NCBI GenBank assembly: GCA_003525885.1
Contig: DQIG01000296.1
Coordinates: 736 to 40,642, forward strand
Reading direction: 5' to 3'
Length of the DNA: 39,907 nucleotides
Source of the DNA: Stenotrophomonas sp.
Lineage (GTDB): Bacteria; Pseudomonadota; Gammaproteobacteria; Xanthomonadales; Xanthomonadaceae
Shown here one piece after another: positions 1 through 8,270 of the stretch (its first letter is position 1; each line of letters opens with the position of its first letter). The translations under genes and the position numbers were made by a program. The notes under the pieces were generated by a model that ran no database searches, was not told where the DNA came from, and saw nothing but the letters and a program-made list of their open reading frames with translations.

Positions 1-3
1 GTC

Positions 4-42
4 GGGGTCAGATCCCTTTCCGCTGGAAAGCGATCCGACCCC
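4..42. repeat. Imperfect 39-bp palindrome, GGGTC family (copy 1)
   Basis: The element starts GGGGTCAGATCCC and ends GATCCGACCCC, so its two ends are inverted copies around a short purine/pyrimidine-rich centre. Related copies occur near 5048, 9270 and 39203. It lies just after the stop of the minus-strand DUF4124 gene and could act as its transcript end, but no T-tract follows. Confidence 0.75.
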
Positions 43-48
43 TCCCGA

Positions 49-633
49 TTACAGCGTGATCCAGAAACACCCGTATTGCCGCCGCAACCCCAGCACTGTC
101 GAAGCGCGCGACACGCTGCCGGGCAAGGTCTGCTCCAGGCGCAGGCCGACCGGATGGCGCACAGCCGGCGGCTCAGCGTCGGATCCCTGCGCCGCAGGGC
201 TCTGACCCTCCTCCTGCGAGGACGCCAGCCCCTGTGACGGATACACCGGTACCACGTCCACCAGCGGCCGCCGTGCCAATGATTCCAACTGGCCGAGGAT
301 GCGCTGCGCGCCCGCATCAGAGACCGCGCCCCACAGGTACAGCGAGGACAGCCGGTTCACATCATTGCTGAGGATGCCGGTGCGCAGTGCGTCCACCAGC
401 TCGCTCAGGCGCCGCGGGCAGCGCGCACCCAGGGTGTCGCGCGGCAGGGTGCTGCCGGTGGGCGCGGGCGGTGGCAATCGCGATTGGGCGCCGACACTGT
501 CGCAGGGGCGGTCGGTGTACACGCTCTGCCCCTGCGCATCGGTGCAGCGGTTCAAGCGTGGAGACTGCGCATGGACTACGCTCGATGCCGAGCACAACGA
601 CAGCAGCAACAGCAGGAAGGAAAGCCGGTTCAT
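49..633 (-). CDS. DUF4124-domain secreted protein
   Basis: A 194-residue protein with a clear signal peptide: a hydrophobic leucine run, then a VVHA|QS cleavage site near residue 22. The mature N-terminus carries the short DUF4124 pattern, a cysteine, a D-x-x-G turn, a Y-T-D and a second cysteine (about residues 29-44), common in periplasmic proteins of Gammaproteobacteria. The remainder (about 70-194) has two more cysteines and no motif I recognise. It lies 40 bases downstream of metF on the same strand and may be read through from it. The function of DUF4124 proteins is not established. Confidence 0.8.
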   Translation of the reverse strand: MNRLSFLLLLLSLCSASSVVHAQSPRLNRCTDAQGQSVYTDRPCDSVGAQSRLPPPAPTGSTLPRDTLGARCPRRLSELVDALRTGILSNDVNRLSSLYLWGAVSDAGAQRILGQLESLARRPLVDVVPVYPSQGLASSQEEGQSPAAQGSDAEPPAVRHPVGLRLEQTLPGSVSRASTVLGLRRQYGCFWITL

Positions 634-673
634 CCACGCAGGGTAGCGCCGATCGCGGTGGCATGGCGTGCTT

Positions 674-1501
674 TCAGCCGTGCAGCAGCTTCAACACCGA
701 CGTGGTCGGCTTGGCCAGGTTCAACGTGTAGAAGTGCAGGCCCGGCGCGCCGCCTTCGACCAGGCGCTGGCACAGCTTGGCCACCACTTCGGTGCCGAAC
801 GCCCGCACCGATTCGGCGTCGTCGCCATAGGCCTGCATCTTGCGGCTGATCCAACGTGGGATTTCCGCGCCGCACTGCTCGGAGAAGCGGCGCAGCTGGC
901 TGAAGTTGGCGATGGGCATGATGCCGGGCGTGATCGGCACCTCCACGCCGAGCCGACGCACGGCATCGACGAAGTGGAAGTACGCATCCGGGTTGTAGAA
1001 GTACTGGGTGATCGCCGCGTCGGCACCAGCATCGATCTTGGCCTTGAAGTGCTTGAGGTCGGCCAATGCATCGGAGGCCTGTGGATGGGTCTCCGGGTAG
1101 GCACCGACCTCGATGCGGAAGGCGTCGCCATGTTCGGCACGGATGAAGTCGATCAGCTCGGCGGCGTAGCGCATGTCGCCGGGAAACCCCATGCCGGAGG
1201 GCAGGTCGCCGCGCAGCGCAACCAGGCGATGGCAGCCGATGGCGCGGTACAGCTTGAGCAGCTCGCGGATTTCCTGGCGGGTGCCGCCGACACAGGACAG
1301 ATGCGGTGCAGCCTCGAAGCCATGGTGCTGGTTGAGGTGGCGCACGGTCTCGGAGGTATAGCTCAGCGTCGAGCCTCCGGCGCCGAAGGTACAGGACACG
1401 TATTCGGGGCCGTAGTCCTTCAGCTTGGCTGCGGCGCGGTCCAGTTGGCTGCGCTGTTCGTCGGTCTTGGGCGGATAGAACTCGAAGCTGATGGCAGTCA
1501 T
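674..1501 (-). CDS. metF: 5,10-methylenetetrahydrofolate reductase
   Basis: MetF reduces methylenetetrahydrofolate to 5-methyltetrahydrofolate, the methyl donor for methionine synthesis, using FAD. The 275-residue length is normal for bacterial MetF. The N-terminus has the family SFEFYPPKT segment with the catalytic-region glutamate, followed by TFGAGGST, a VALRGDLP segment and an AITQYFYNPD segment, all typical of the TIM-barrel reductase. In the wider window, ahcY and metK belong to the same methyl cycle. The upstream region contains a TATACT hexamer about 40 bases before the start that could be a -10 element, but no clear -35. I see no riboswitch here. Confidence 0.97.
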   Translation of the reverse strand: MTAISFEFYPPKTDEQRSQLDRAAAKLKDYGPEYVSCTFGAGGSTLSYTSETVRHLNQHHGFEAAPHLSCVGGTRQEIRELLKLYRAIGCHRLVALRGDLPSGMGFPGDMRYAAELIDFIRAEHGDAFRIEVGAYPETHPQASDALADLKHFKAKIDAGADAAITQYFYNPDAYFHFVDAVRRLGVEVPITPGIMPIANFSQLRRFSEQCGAEIPRWISRKMQAYGDDAESVRAFGTEVVAKLCQRLVEGGAPGLHFYTLNLAKPTTSVLKLLHG

Positions 1502-1704
1502 GGCACGGGCGGCGGCAGCGGGTGTGGGTCAGTATATCGCTTCATCAAGATGGATGTGTGATTGCGGTGCGAGGGTAGGTCATCCGTGGTGCGCGACCGT
1601 TCGCCCTGCTGGCCGGCCGTTGCTCCGGAATCTCAACCGGGGGCGCTGCACCGGCAGCACGCTGTTCCCATCCCGGCACCACCCACCCGATGAAGGAGCA
1701 GACA

Positions 1705-2631
1705 ATGAAGATCTTCCTGGCACTCTGGTACGCGATGAAGGCCCTGGCCCGGCTGGCGATGATCGGCATGGCGATGGCCGTGCTGGGCTCCGGTTCGGCG
1801 CATGCCGCCACCGACGCGGCGGCCGGCAAGGTGCAGGTCGAGGTGGTCGGCAAGGGCCGACCGCTGTTGATGATTCCCGGCCTCAACAGCAGCGCCGAGG
1901 TCTGGCGCGACACCTGCCGCGCGTTGAAGGACGTGCAGTGCCACCTGGTGCAGCTGCCGGGGTTTGCCGGTGCCGCACCGGCAGACCCGCGGCCGGCGGA
2001 TTTCCTTTCGGCCATGCGCGACCAGCTGCTGGCCTATGTGCATGACCAGAAGCTGGACCATCCGGCGGTGATCGGCCACAGCCTGGGCGGCGTGTTGACG
2101 CTGCAGATGGCGATGAAGGAGCCGGACGCACTGGGACCGCTGGTCATCGTCGATTCGCTGCCGTTCTATGCAGGCATGCAGAACCCGCAGGCGACCGCAC
2201 GGAGCGTGCAGCCGATGGCCGAACAGATGCGCACTGCGATGCTGGCTGCAGACCCGGCCAGCTACCAGGCGCAGGCCGAAGCGGCGCTGGCCCCGCTGAC
2301 CAACAGCATCGCGCGCCTGCCCGAACTCAAGCGCTGGGGCCATGACAGCGATCGCGCGACCACCGCCGATGCGATGTACTCGCTGCTGGTGACCGACCTG
2401 CGTGGTGAGGTGGCCGCCATCCGCTCGCCCACGCTGGTGCTGGGTGCATGGGCGTCCTACCAGGCACTCGGTGCGACCGAATCATCGGCGCGTGCGATCT
2501 TCCAGTCGCAGTACGCCGCGTTGCCCGGCGTGCGCATCGAGCTGAGCGCGACTGGCCACCACTTCCTGATGTGGGATGATCCGCAGTGGCTGCGTGGGCA
2601 GGTGCAGGCGTTCCTCGACAGCCACCGCTGA
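1705..2631 (+). CDS. Secreted alpha/beta hydrolase
   Basis: A 308-residue alpha/beta-hydrolase-fold enzyme with an N-terminal signal peptide (hydrophobic segment ending SAHAA near residue 35). The nucleophile elbow GHSLGG is present, an oxyanion-type stretch MIPGLNSS precedes it, and a late GHHF supplies a plausible catalytic histidine. The substrate cannot be told; it may be an esterase or thioesterase. I chose the ATG at 1705 rather than the one at 1690 because GGAG lies seven bases upstream of 1705. The histidine-kinase gene follows after 26 bases, so the three genes to 4432 may be one transcript. Confidence 0.88.
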   Translation: MKIFLALWYAMKALARLAMIGMAMAVLGSGSAHAATDAAAGKVQVEVVGKGRPLLMIPGLNSSAEVWRDTCRALKDVQCHLVQLPGFAGAAPADPRPADFLSAMRDQLLAYVHDQKLDHPAVIGHSLGGVLTLQMAMKEPDALGPLVIVDSLPFYAGMQNPQATARSVQPMAEQMRTAMLAADPASYQAQAEAALAPLTNSIARLPELKRWGHDSDRATTADAMYSLLVTDLRGEVAAIRSPTLVLGAWASYQALGATESSARAIFQSQYAALPGVRIELSATGHHFLMWDDPQWLRGQVQAFLDSHR

Positions 2632-2657
2632 TCCTTCCGTTCCCGCCGGCCATTGCC

Positions 2658-3704
2658 ATGCCCGAATCGACCTCCACGCTGCGCTTCTGGTTGATCAACA
2701 CCCTCGGCTGGGCGCTGTTCTGCGTGATCAGCCTGGCCATGACCGGCGCGTTCGGTGGCGGCAGCAGCAGTGGAAGTACGCTCATCAGCGTCGGCCTCGG
2801 CGTGCTGCTGTATGGCATCAGCGGCAGCCTGCGCGCGCTGGCCTTGCGGCGCCACTGGTGGCGGCTGGACCTGGGCGCGCTGGTGCTGCGGCTGGCGCTG
2901 GCGGTGCTGTTGGGTGCAGCACTGGCGCAACTGCTGCTGACGGCGGTGCTGCAGCCGGCGCTGGCGCTGGGGTGGGTGGATTTTGGCGGCCGATCGGGTG
3001 ATTTCCGCCCGGTCGCACGCCTGCTCTACTGGCTCAACACCGTGCTGATGCTGGGGCTATGGACCGCGATGTGGGCCGGCCTGCACGGCATGCGCAGTGC
3101 GCGCCAGGCCGAATTGGCCCGCCTGCGCGCCGAAGCCGAACGCAGTGCGCTGGAACGTGATGCGCTGCGTGCGCGGCTCAACCCGCATTTCATGTTCAAT
3201 GCGTTGAACAATCTGCGCGCGCTGATCCTGGAGGATCCGGAACGTGCGCGCGACATGGTCACGCGGCTGTCGCGCACGCTGCGCCAGGCGCTGGCGCACA
3301 ACCGCAGTGAGCAGGTCACGTTGGCCGAGGAACTGGCGGTGGTGGACGACTACCTGGCCATCGAGGCGATCCACTTCGAGCAGCGCCTGCAGGTGCTGCG
3401 GCATATTGATGCGGGCGCGACGCAGGCGCTGCTGCCGGCAATGGCGCTGCAGCTGCTGGTCGAGAACGCGATCAAGCACGGCATCGCCAGTCGCCCGGGC
3501 GGTGGCGAGGTGAGGATCCATGCCTCGCTGGCCAATGATGTGCTGCGGTTGCAGGTGGACAATCCACGTGCAACCGGCAGCGAACCCACCCATGGCCATG
3601 GCGTCGGCCTGGCCTACCTGCGTGCGCAGCTGGGCACGCGTGGCCGATTCGTGCTGCAGCCGGTCGGCGACCGCATGCAGGCCCTGCTGGAGATTGCGCA
3701 ATGA
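2658..3704 (+). CDS. LytS/YehU-type sensor histidine kinase
   Basis: A 348-residue membrane sensor kinase of the LytS/YehU (HisKA_7TM-independent, His_kinase family) class. The first 140 residues contain about four hydrophobic segments. A short coiled linker (about 145-172) leads to the phospho-acceptor motif LNPHFMFN with H177. The ATPase part has the N-box LLVENAIKHG (N270) and a glycine-rich GHGVGLAYL near 313-320. The signal is unknown, and no extracytoplasmic sensor domain is visible. The stop overlaps the start of the response-regulator gene by ATGA, so the two products are translationally coupled and very likely form one two-component system. Confidence 0.93.
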   Translation: MPESTSTLRFWLINTLGWALFCVISLAMTGAFGGGSSSGSTLISVGLGVLLYGISGSLRALALRRHWWRLDLGALVLRLALAVLLGAALAQLLLTAVLQPALALGWVDFGGRSGDFRPVARLLYWLNTVLMLGLWTAMWAGLHGMRSARQAELARLRAEAERSALERDALRARLNPHFMFNALNNLRALILEDPERARDMVTRLSRTLRQALAHNRSEQVTLAEELAVVDDYLAIEAIHFEQRLQVLRHIDAGATQALLPAMALQLLVENAIKHGIASRPGGGEVRIHASLANDVLRLQVDNPRATGSEPTHGHGVGLAYLRAQLGTRGRFVLQPVGDRMQALLEIAQ

Positions 3705-4432
3705 GTGGCGTTCTGCGCGTGTTGATCGTTGATGATGCGCGGCTGGCGCGGCAGGAGCTGCGTACGCTGTTGTCGGCGCTGCCCTGGGTGCAGTGCGTGG
3801 GCGAGGCCGATGATGTGCCCGCCGCACGCGCGGCGATCGCCACACTGGCGCCGGACCTGGTGCTGCTGGATGTGCAGATGCCCTCCGGCAGCGGCTTCGA
3901 TGTGCTGGACGGCCTGGAGGCGGTGCCGGCGGTGGTGTTCGTTACCGCCTATGACAGCTACGCGGTACGCGCATTCCAGGCCAATGCGCTGGACTATCTG
4001 GTGAAGCCGGTGGAGGCGCCGCGCCTGCTGGAAGCATTGGAGCGGGCGCGCGAGCGCGACGTGGTGGCGAGCGGGGCGTCGGAACTGCGAAGCACGCTGG
4101 GCGCACAGGACCAGGTGTTCGTGCGCGAGGGGGAACGCTGCTGGTTCGTGGCGGTCTCCGAGATCCGCCGGCTGGTGGTGGATGGCAACTACACGCGCCT
4201 GTGGTTCCGCGACCAGAACGCCCTGTTGACCCGCAGCCTGAGCGCGCTGGAAGCACGCCTGCCGCAGGATCTTTTCTTCCGCGCCAACCGCAACACACTG
4301 GTCAACCTGCGCCGTATCCGTGGGGTGTCGCCCAGCATCGGCGACGGCTACGATCTGACGCTGGACGATGGCAGCGAGGTGGAGGTGTCGCGACGGCAGG
4401 CGCGGGAGCTGCGCGAGCGGATGGCGTTGTAG
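3701..4432 (+). CDS. LytTR-family response regulator
   Basis: A 243-residue regulator. The receiver domain (1-120) has the acidic pair D11/D12, phosphoacceptor D57 in LLDVQMP, T82 and K102 in the YLVKP motif. The C-terminal LytTR DNA-binding domain (about 137-240) carries the family pattern FFRANRNTLVNL. LytTR regulators bind direct repeats upstream of target genes; I did not find an obvious pair near this operon. It is the partner of the kinase whose stop codon overlaps its start. In relatives these pairs control envelope or pyruvate/peptide responses; the target here is unknown. Confidence 0.94.
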   Translation: MSGVLRVLIVDDARLARQELRTLLSALPWVQCVGEADDVPAARAAIATLAPDLVLLDVQMPSGSGFDVLDGLEAVPAVVFVTAYDSYAVRAFQANALDYLVKPVEAPRLLEALERARERDVVASGASELRSTLGAQDQVFVREGERCWFVAVSEIRRLVVDGNYTRLWFRDQNALLTRSLSALEARLPQDLFFRANRNTLVNLRRIRGVSPSIGDGYDLTLDDGSEVEVSRRQARELRERMAL

Positions 4433-4482
4433 GCGCTGCCAGCGGTTACCCTGTGCAGCGGATTCCCAGATCACGCCGCGTC

Positions 4483-5040
4483 ATGTCCATCGTCCTCACC
4501 GATTTCGCCCGCCCCCGCCTGTTCCCGCGCGTGCCGCGCGGCAATACCATCCAGGACTGCACTGCCGAACAGTTCGAGGCGCATCTCAACGCGCATGCAC
4601 CGCTGAAGGTGCTCGACGGCTACGCCCCGTTCTGCAAGTTGTTTGTCTATGAGAACTGGACCAGCACGCGCTGCTTGACGGTACCGGTCACCGAGGCCAA
4701 CCGCCACCAGCTGCGCAGCGGTTACGAAGCGCGCAATCGCGAGGAACTGCCGGTACTGGTGCGCTGGTTCGAGGGTGTGGAGTCGCCGCGCGCGAACTAC
4801 CTGGTGGTGATCCTGTACAGCGCCGGGCAGTTGGCGAAGGAAGGTTCACCGATCAAGGCCGACTGGGGCATCGTCGGCTGCATCTACACCGCCGAGCCGG
4901 AAGAGGTACCGATGGCGCCGATCACCATGATGCGCAACGCACTGGGCGTGGAGGAGGGCGGCTCCGGCGTGCCGCTGGACCGCGAGGCCTACCGGCGTTC
5001 GGTCGAGTTCTGGGAGAACAACGCCAACTGGCGGCCGTAG
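4483..5040 (+). CDS. DUF3228 family protein
   Basis: A 185-residue soluble protein that I assign to DUF3228 from its overall sequence (conserved patterns around FCKLFVYENW, RWFEG and GCIYTAEPEEVPMAPITMMRNALG). The function of the family is unknown. The start at 4483 matches the family N-terminus; the frame stays open upstream, but that stretch overlaps the response-regulator gene in another frame and is not coding. The 50-base gap to the response regulator leaves room for either co-transcription or its own promoter. Confidence 0.85.
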   Translation: MSIVLTDFARPRLFPRVPRGNTIQDCTAEQFEAHLNAHAPLKVLDGYAPFCKLFVYENWTSTRCLTVPVTEANRHQLRSGYEARNREELPVLVRWFEGVESPRANYLVVILYSAGQLAKEGSPIKADWGIVGCIYTAEPEEVPMAPITMMRNALGVEEGGSGVPLDREAYRRSVEFWENNANWRP

Positions 5041-5047
5041 CCGGCCC

Positions 5048-5080
5048 GGGTCAGATCCCAGCACCGCGGGGCGCTGACCC
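5048..5080. repeat. Imperfect palindrome, GGGTC family (copy 2, shorter)
   Basis: Starts GGGTCAGATCCC and ends GCGCTGACCC. Its centre differs from the other three copies. It lies directly after the stop of the DUF3228 gene. Confidence 0.6.
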
Positions 5081-5140
5081 GATCATCCGGCGCCAGGCGC
5101 GCGCTATGATCGGGCCAGGCAAACCCAAGGAGGGCGAGGC

Positions 5141-5776
5141 ATGGCGGTATGCGCAAGGATGATCCTGGTGTTGCTGGCGGGCACGTTGCCCGCCACCCCG
5201 GTACTGGCCGCGAAGCCATCTGCCGAGATGGCCTGCGAACCCTTGGCGCCCCTTCCTGGGCTGCGCGATGCGGGCGTGACTGCGCTGTCGATGCAGCCGC
5301 GGGACGGCAGCTGTGTGGTTGAAGTGACGGCGGCCAATGGCAACGCGCTGCGTCGGCAGCAGCGGATGTTGGAGGTGCTGGTGCAGCATGTCTGTGCCGC
5401 GCCGGCGCGTGTGACCGTGAATGAGGTGCAGGTATCCCTGCAGTTGCGCCTGCCGACGCCCTGCGCGGCACGCAGCAGCCGGAACCTGTTCGCGGGTGAA
5501 GGTATTTCCTGGCTGCCTCCACGCGGCGTATCGCCGCGCTACCCGGTGGACGCCATGCGGCAGGGGCTGTCCGGCCGCAGTGTGCTGAAGGGGTTGGTGG
5601 ATACGCGAGGGGGCGTTGCGGCCGTGATCGTGGAGACCTCCAGCGGTCATGCGTTGCTGGATGACGCCGCAACGGAGGAGCTGCAGGGCTGGCGTTTCAG
5701 CCGCGCCGATGCGAAGGGTACGGTGCCAGCGTTGACTCTCGTGCGGATGCCGATGCGGTATGAATTCGTGGAGTGA
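5141..5776 (+). CDS. TonB C-terminal-domain-like periplasmic protein
   Basis: A 211-residue protein with a cleavable signal peptide (hydrophobic segment ending VLAAK near residue 24). The last 85 residues resemble the TonB C-terminal domain: a PRYPVDAMRQGLSG helix start, a V-x-G-x-V-D strand, and a LDDAATEELQGWRF helix. A true TonB would have an uncleaved N-terminal anchor and a long Pro-rich spacer; neither is seen. Four cysteines (residues 32, 59, 87, 102 region) suggest disulphides. I infer a periplasmic protein with a TonB-like fold rather than an energy transducer. A TATGAT hexamer at 5105-5110 could be the -10 of its own promoter. Confidence 0.75.
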   Translation: MAVCARMILVLLAGTLPATPVLAAKPSAEMACEPLAPLPGLRDAGVTALSMQPRDGSCVVEVTAANGNALRRQQRMLEVLVQHVCAAPARVTVNEVQVSLQLRLPTPCAARSSRNLFAGEGISWLPPRGVSPRYPVDAMRQGLSGRSVLKGLVDTRGGVAAVIVETSSGHALLDDAATEELQGWRFSRADAKGTVPALTLVRMPMRYEFVE

Positions 5777-5781
5777 CGATC

Positions 5782-5838
5782 TTCCACGCAGGCGTGGATC
5801 TACACGCACCGCAATAGTTCCACGCCATGCGTGGCTGC
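5782..5838. repeat. Two facing SMAG-type REP elements, degenerate
   Basis: The first arm reads TTCCACGCAGGCGTGGATCTAC (GTAG end inverted). The second, from about 5813, reads AGTTCCACGCCATGCGTGGCTGC and has lost the G-T-A-G terminus. They sit between two converging genes and may form a shared transcript end. Confidence 0.7.
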
Positions 5839-5845
5839 ATCACTG

Positions 5846-6331
5846 TCAGAGGGTCTTCCACTCCCACCATGGGTAGTGGTATTCACGCTCGGTGGCGCTC
5901 CACGGCTGCGCGCAGGACGTACAGGCCACCCGGTAGCACTCGCCCCAGCCATCCTCGGCCTCGCCTCGTCCGAGCAGCAGCACGTGGCCCTGTTCCAGCA
6001 GCGGTGCAGGGTTGAAGAACACATAGGAAGGGTAGAGTGCGCACAGGCACCCCTCACGCGCCTGCCAGTAGCGCAGCCGATGCAGGGCCGCCTTCAGGTG
6101 CGCCTGGTTGCTGATCAGCATGCCGCCGAGCGCGATGCCCTGGCAGCGCTGTTCGATCAGGTCCGCATGCGCAGCCAGTGCATCCAGCGAGGACGCGGTG
6201 AACAGCCGTGCGACCGTACGTGCGGCGTCGGTGATGCGCTTGCCGTCGCGCGACAGCAGGTCCTGCAGCAGCACGTCGGCCTGCGCGTCTTCCAGCCTGG
6301 GCGGCGGTGCCGCAGACCACGGCCAGCGCAT
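5846..6331 (-). CDS. Conserved hypothetical protein coupled to ybaK
   Basis: A 161-residue soluble protein I do not recognise. It has an N-terminal tryptophan/proline-rich start, an alpha-helical middle (LLQDLLSRDGKRITDAARTV and following), an apparent helix-turn region around ISNQAHLKAALHRLRYW, and a C-terminal part with five cysteines, including a CTSC pair that could bind metal, ending in aromatic-rich HYPWWEWKTL. Its ATG overlaps the ybaK stop as ATGA, so translation is coupled. A link to tRNA editing is only suggested by that position. Confidence 0.75.
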   Translation of the reverse strand: MRWPWSAAPPPRLEDAQADVLLQDLLSRDGKRITDAARTVARLFTASSLDALAAHADLIEQRCQGIALGGMLISNQAHLKAALHRLRYWQAREGCLCALYPSYVFFNPAPLLEQGHVLLLGRGEAEDGWGECYRVACTSCAQPWSATEREYHYPWWEWKTL

Positions 6332-6804
6332 CAGCGTGCCTTGCCGATGGCAGCGTAGTGGCCGGTGGTGAGGCGCAGCAGGTCGGCCGGCGCCAGTTCC
6401 ACTTCCAGGCCGCGGCGACCGGCGCTGACATGCAGCGTGGGCAATGCCTGCGCGCTGGCATCGAGGAAGGTGCGCAGGCGCTTCTTCTGCCCCAGCGGGC
6501 TGATGCCACCGACCAGGTAGCCGGTCGCACGCTGTGCGGCATCGGCGGCGGCCATCTCGCACTTCTTGCAGCCGGCCGCTTCGGCCAGCGCCTTCAGGTC
6601 GAGCTGGCCGGCGACCGGCACGATCGCCACCAGCAGTTCATGTGCTTCAGTGCTGGCCAGCAGGGTCTTGAACACCTGGGCCGGGTCGAGGCCGAGCTTG
6701 TCGACGGCTTCGCCGCCATACGATTCGGCGTGGGCGTCGTGCACGTAGCTGCGCACGGTATGGGCGATCTTCTCGCGCTTGAGCAGGTTGATGGCCGGGG
6801 TCAT
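6331..6804 (-). CDS. ybaK: Cys-tRNA(Pro) deacylase YbaK
   Basis: YbaK hydrolyses Cys-tRNA(Pro), clearing a mischarging error of prolyl-tRNA synthetase in the cytoplasm. The 157-residue length matches the family. Typical segments are present: TPAINLLKREKIAHTV at the N-terminus, the VFKTLLA strand, and the GYLVGGISPLGQKKRL motif that forms the substrate pocket. Its upstream region is only about 60 bases before the terminator hairpin of the effector gene. The unknown gene downstream overlaps its stop codon. Confidence 0.95.
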   Translation of the reverse strand: MTPAINLLKREKIAHTVRSYVHDAHAESYGGEAVDKLGLDPAQVFKTLLASTEAHELLVAIVPVAGQLDLKALAEAAGCKKCEMAAADAAQRATGYLVGGISPLGQKKRLRTFLDASAQALPTLHVSAGRRGLEVELAPADLLRLTTGHYAAIGKAR

Positions 6805-6856
6805 GGGCGCATCCTAGCGCGGGGCAGGGGTATTGCCTTGACCGAGACTCGCGCGT

Positions 6857-6887
6857 CAACGCAGAACGGGCGCCCGAAGGCGCCCGT
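6857..6887 (-). terminator. UUCG-loop terminator of the effector gene; direct repeat copy A
   Basis: On the minus strand a perfect nine-pair stem (ACGGGCGCC with GGCGCCCGT, 6866-6887) closes a UUCG tetraloop and is followed by TTCTGCGTT. It lies 27 bases after the effector stop. The whole 31-base block differs at one position from the block at 9220-9250. Confidence 0.8.
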
Positions 6888-6914
6888 CGCGGCTGCGATC
6901 GGCCGCATCCAGCA

Positions 6915-8255
6915 TCAGCGCGACATCGACTGCTGCGTCTGCATCTGTTCCTGGGTCTGCCGCTGCGACAGTTCGTTGTCCAGGGCCTGGCTCTGCCGCG
7001 TGCTGTCCTGCAGATTGTGGTTCACCGCCTGCGACAGATCGACGTAAGTGCGGTGCATGGCGGGATCGCCCAGCTGGCCCTGCACCGCGAACACGCCCTG
7101 GTTGTCCGGCCGCGCCAGCACGGTATCGACCTGGCTCATGCCGGCCAGCTTTGACTCGTAAGCCACCTGGCCTGCGGCGTTCTCGAGCTGGCTGCGGTCA
7201 TTGAACAGCGGCGACAGGCCGCCCTGGCGCCGCTGTTCTTCCAGCGCTTCCAGCTTTTCCACGACCTGCTGGTAACGCGGGTTGTCGGCGTGGCCTGGGG
7301 TGGCCATGGTCGGTTCGGCCGCCTGTGCGCGCTGCTGCGTGGCCGCATCCAGTGCGGCCAGGGTAGTGCCGCCAGCCTTGCCGTCTACGGTGAGGTGGTG
7401 ATCCCGCTGGAACTGCTTGACCGCTTCCAGGGTGCTGGGCCCGAAATCACGGTCGGCCACCAGCGGCTTGCCGTCCTTGCCCACGTAGCCCAAGTCCGCC
7501 AGCTTCTGCTGCATCGCCTGTACCTCATCGCCCCGGGTGCCGCTGATCAGTACGCCGTTGCCGCCGGGCGACCCGGGCGACCCGTGCGAGGGAGCATGGG
7601 TGGGGGTGATGCCCAGCTGGGTCATGGCCCGGTCGAAGCGCTCATCGCGGCTGGTCACGGCGGCCGGCGACTGGATGCCGTACTTGGTGGCATCGACGAA
7701 GTTCTGCACGTCGCCGCGGGTCGGCGGATTACCGGCCTGCACGGTACCGCCCTGCAGCTTTTCCGCGTTGCCGGCCAGATAGTTGATGAACTGCGGGCCC
7801 ATGCCGCCGAACTGGTTGTCATAGTCGGCCATGGCCAGCTGCAGTTCCGGGTTGGCTGCGATGGCATCGGCAGCGGCCGGGTTGGTTGCACGCACCTTGG
7901 CGATGGCCTCATCGACGCGCTGGATGGCACTGTCCAGCTTGTCGTTGGTGAGCTGGTCCATCTTCGCCTGGGGAATGGCCTGCAGCTTGGCGTCAAGCGC
8001 GGCCAGCTGCTGGGTGCTCAATCCGCCCTGCTGGGACAGCAGTTCGATGTCAGCGGCGGTGAAGCCGTTGTCGCGCAGGAAGCGCCGGGCCTGCGGATTG
8101 CCGCCGACATCGAACTGCACCAGCCCGAACGAGTAGGTGCTTGCGCCTTTCTGCGCGTAGGAGAAGTGGTCCAGGTGGCGGGTGTTGCCGCCCAGCTCCG
8201 TGTTGAGGAACAGCGTGGACAGCTGTTCGCGGGTAAGGGTGGAATCCGTTGCCAT
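6915..8255 (-). CDS. Predicted antibacterial type IV effector (XVIPCD protein)
   Basis: A 446-residue protein with three parts. Residues 1-165 look like a lysozyme-type domain: E20 in LFLNTELGG, then a TYSFGLVQFDVGGN segment (40-53) and a DYDNQFG segment (144-150); this is my reading of the pattern, not a proven fold. Residues 237-305 form a peptidoglycan-binding repeat (RGDEVQAMQQKL, DFGPSTLEAVKQFQ, VDGKAGGTTLAAL). Residues 322-425 match the XVIPCD signal of xanthomonad VirB/D4 substrates (NPRYQQVVEKLEAL, GQVAYESKLAGM, DNQGVFAVQG, DPAMHRTYVDL), with a glutamine-rich tail after it. There is no signal peptide, as expected for a type IV substrate. It would be delivered into rival Gram-negative cells to attack the wall. 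AAGGA precedes the start by eight bases. The lipoprotein gene upstream is the likely immunity partner. Confidence 0.9.
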   Translation of the reverse strand: MATDSTLTREQLSTLFLNTELGGNTRHLDHFSYAQKGASTYSFGLVQFDVGGNPQARRFLRDNGFTAADIELLSQQGGLSTQQLAALDAKLQAIPQAKMDQLTNDKLDSAIQRVDEAIAKVRATNPAAADAIAANPELQLAMADYDNQFGGMGPQFINYLAGNAEKLQGGTVQAGNPPTRGDVQNFVDATKYGIQSPAAVTSRDERFDRAMTQLGITPTHAPSHGSPGSPGGNGVLISGTRGDEVQAMQQKLADLGYVGKDGKPLVADRDFGPSTLEAVKQFQRDHHLTVDGKAGGTTLAALDAATQQRAQAAEPTMATPGHADNPRYQQVVEKLEALEEQRRQGGLSPLFNDRSQLENAAGQVAYESKLAGMSQVDTVLARPDNQGVFAVQGQLGDPAMHRTYVDLSQAVNHNLQDSTRQSQALDNELSQRQTQEQMQTQQSMSR

Positions 8256-8270
8256 GGTCGTCGTCCTTCA

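Noticed and set aside
1502..1704. SAH riboswitch or MetJ/MetR site ahead of metF
   Set aside because: The conserved riboswitch strands are absent, and I saw no clear MetJ or MetR box.
4201..5040. Long form of the DUF3228 protein starting within the response regulator
   Set aside because: The first part is a shadow of the LytTR domain in another frame; family similarity starts at 4483.
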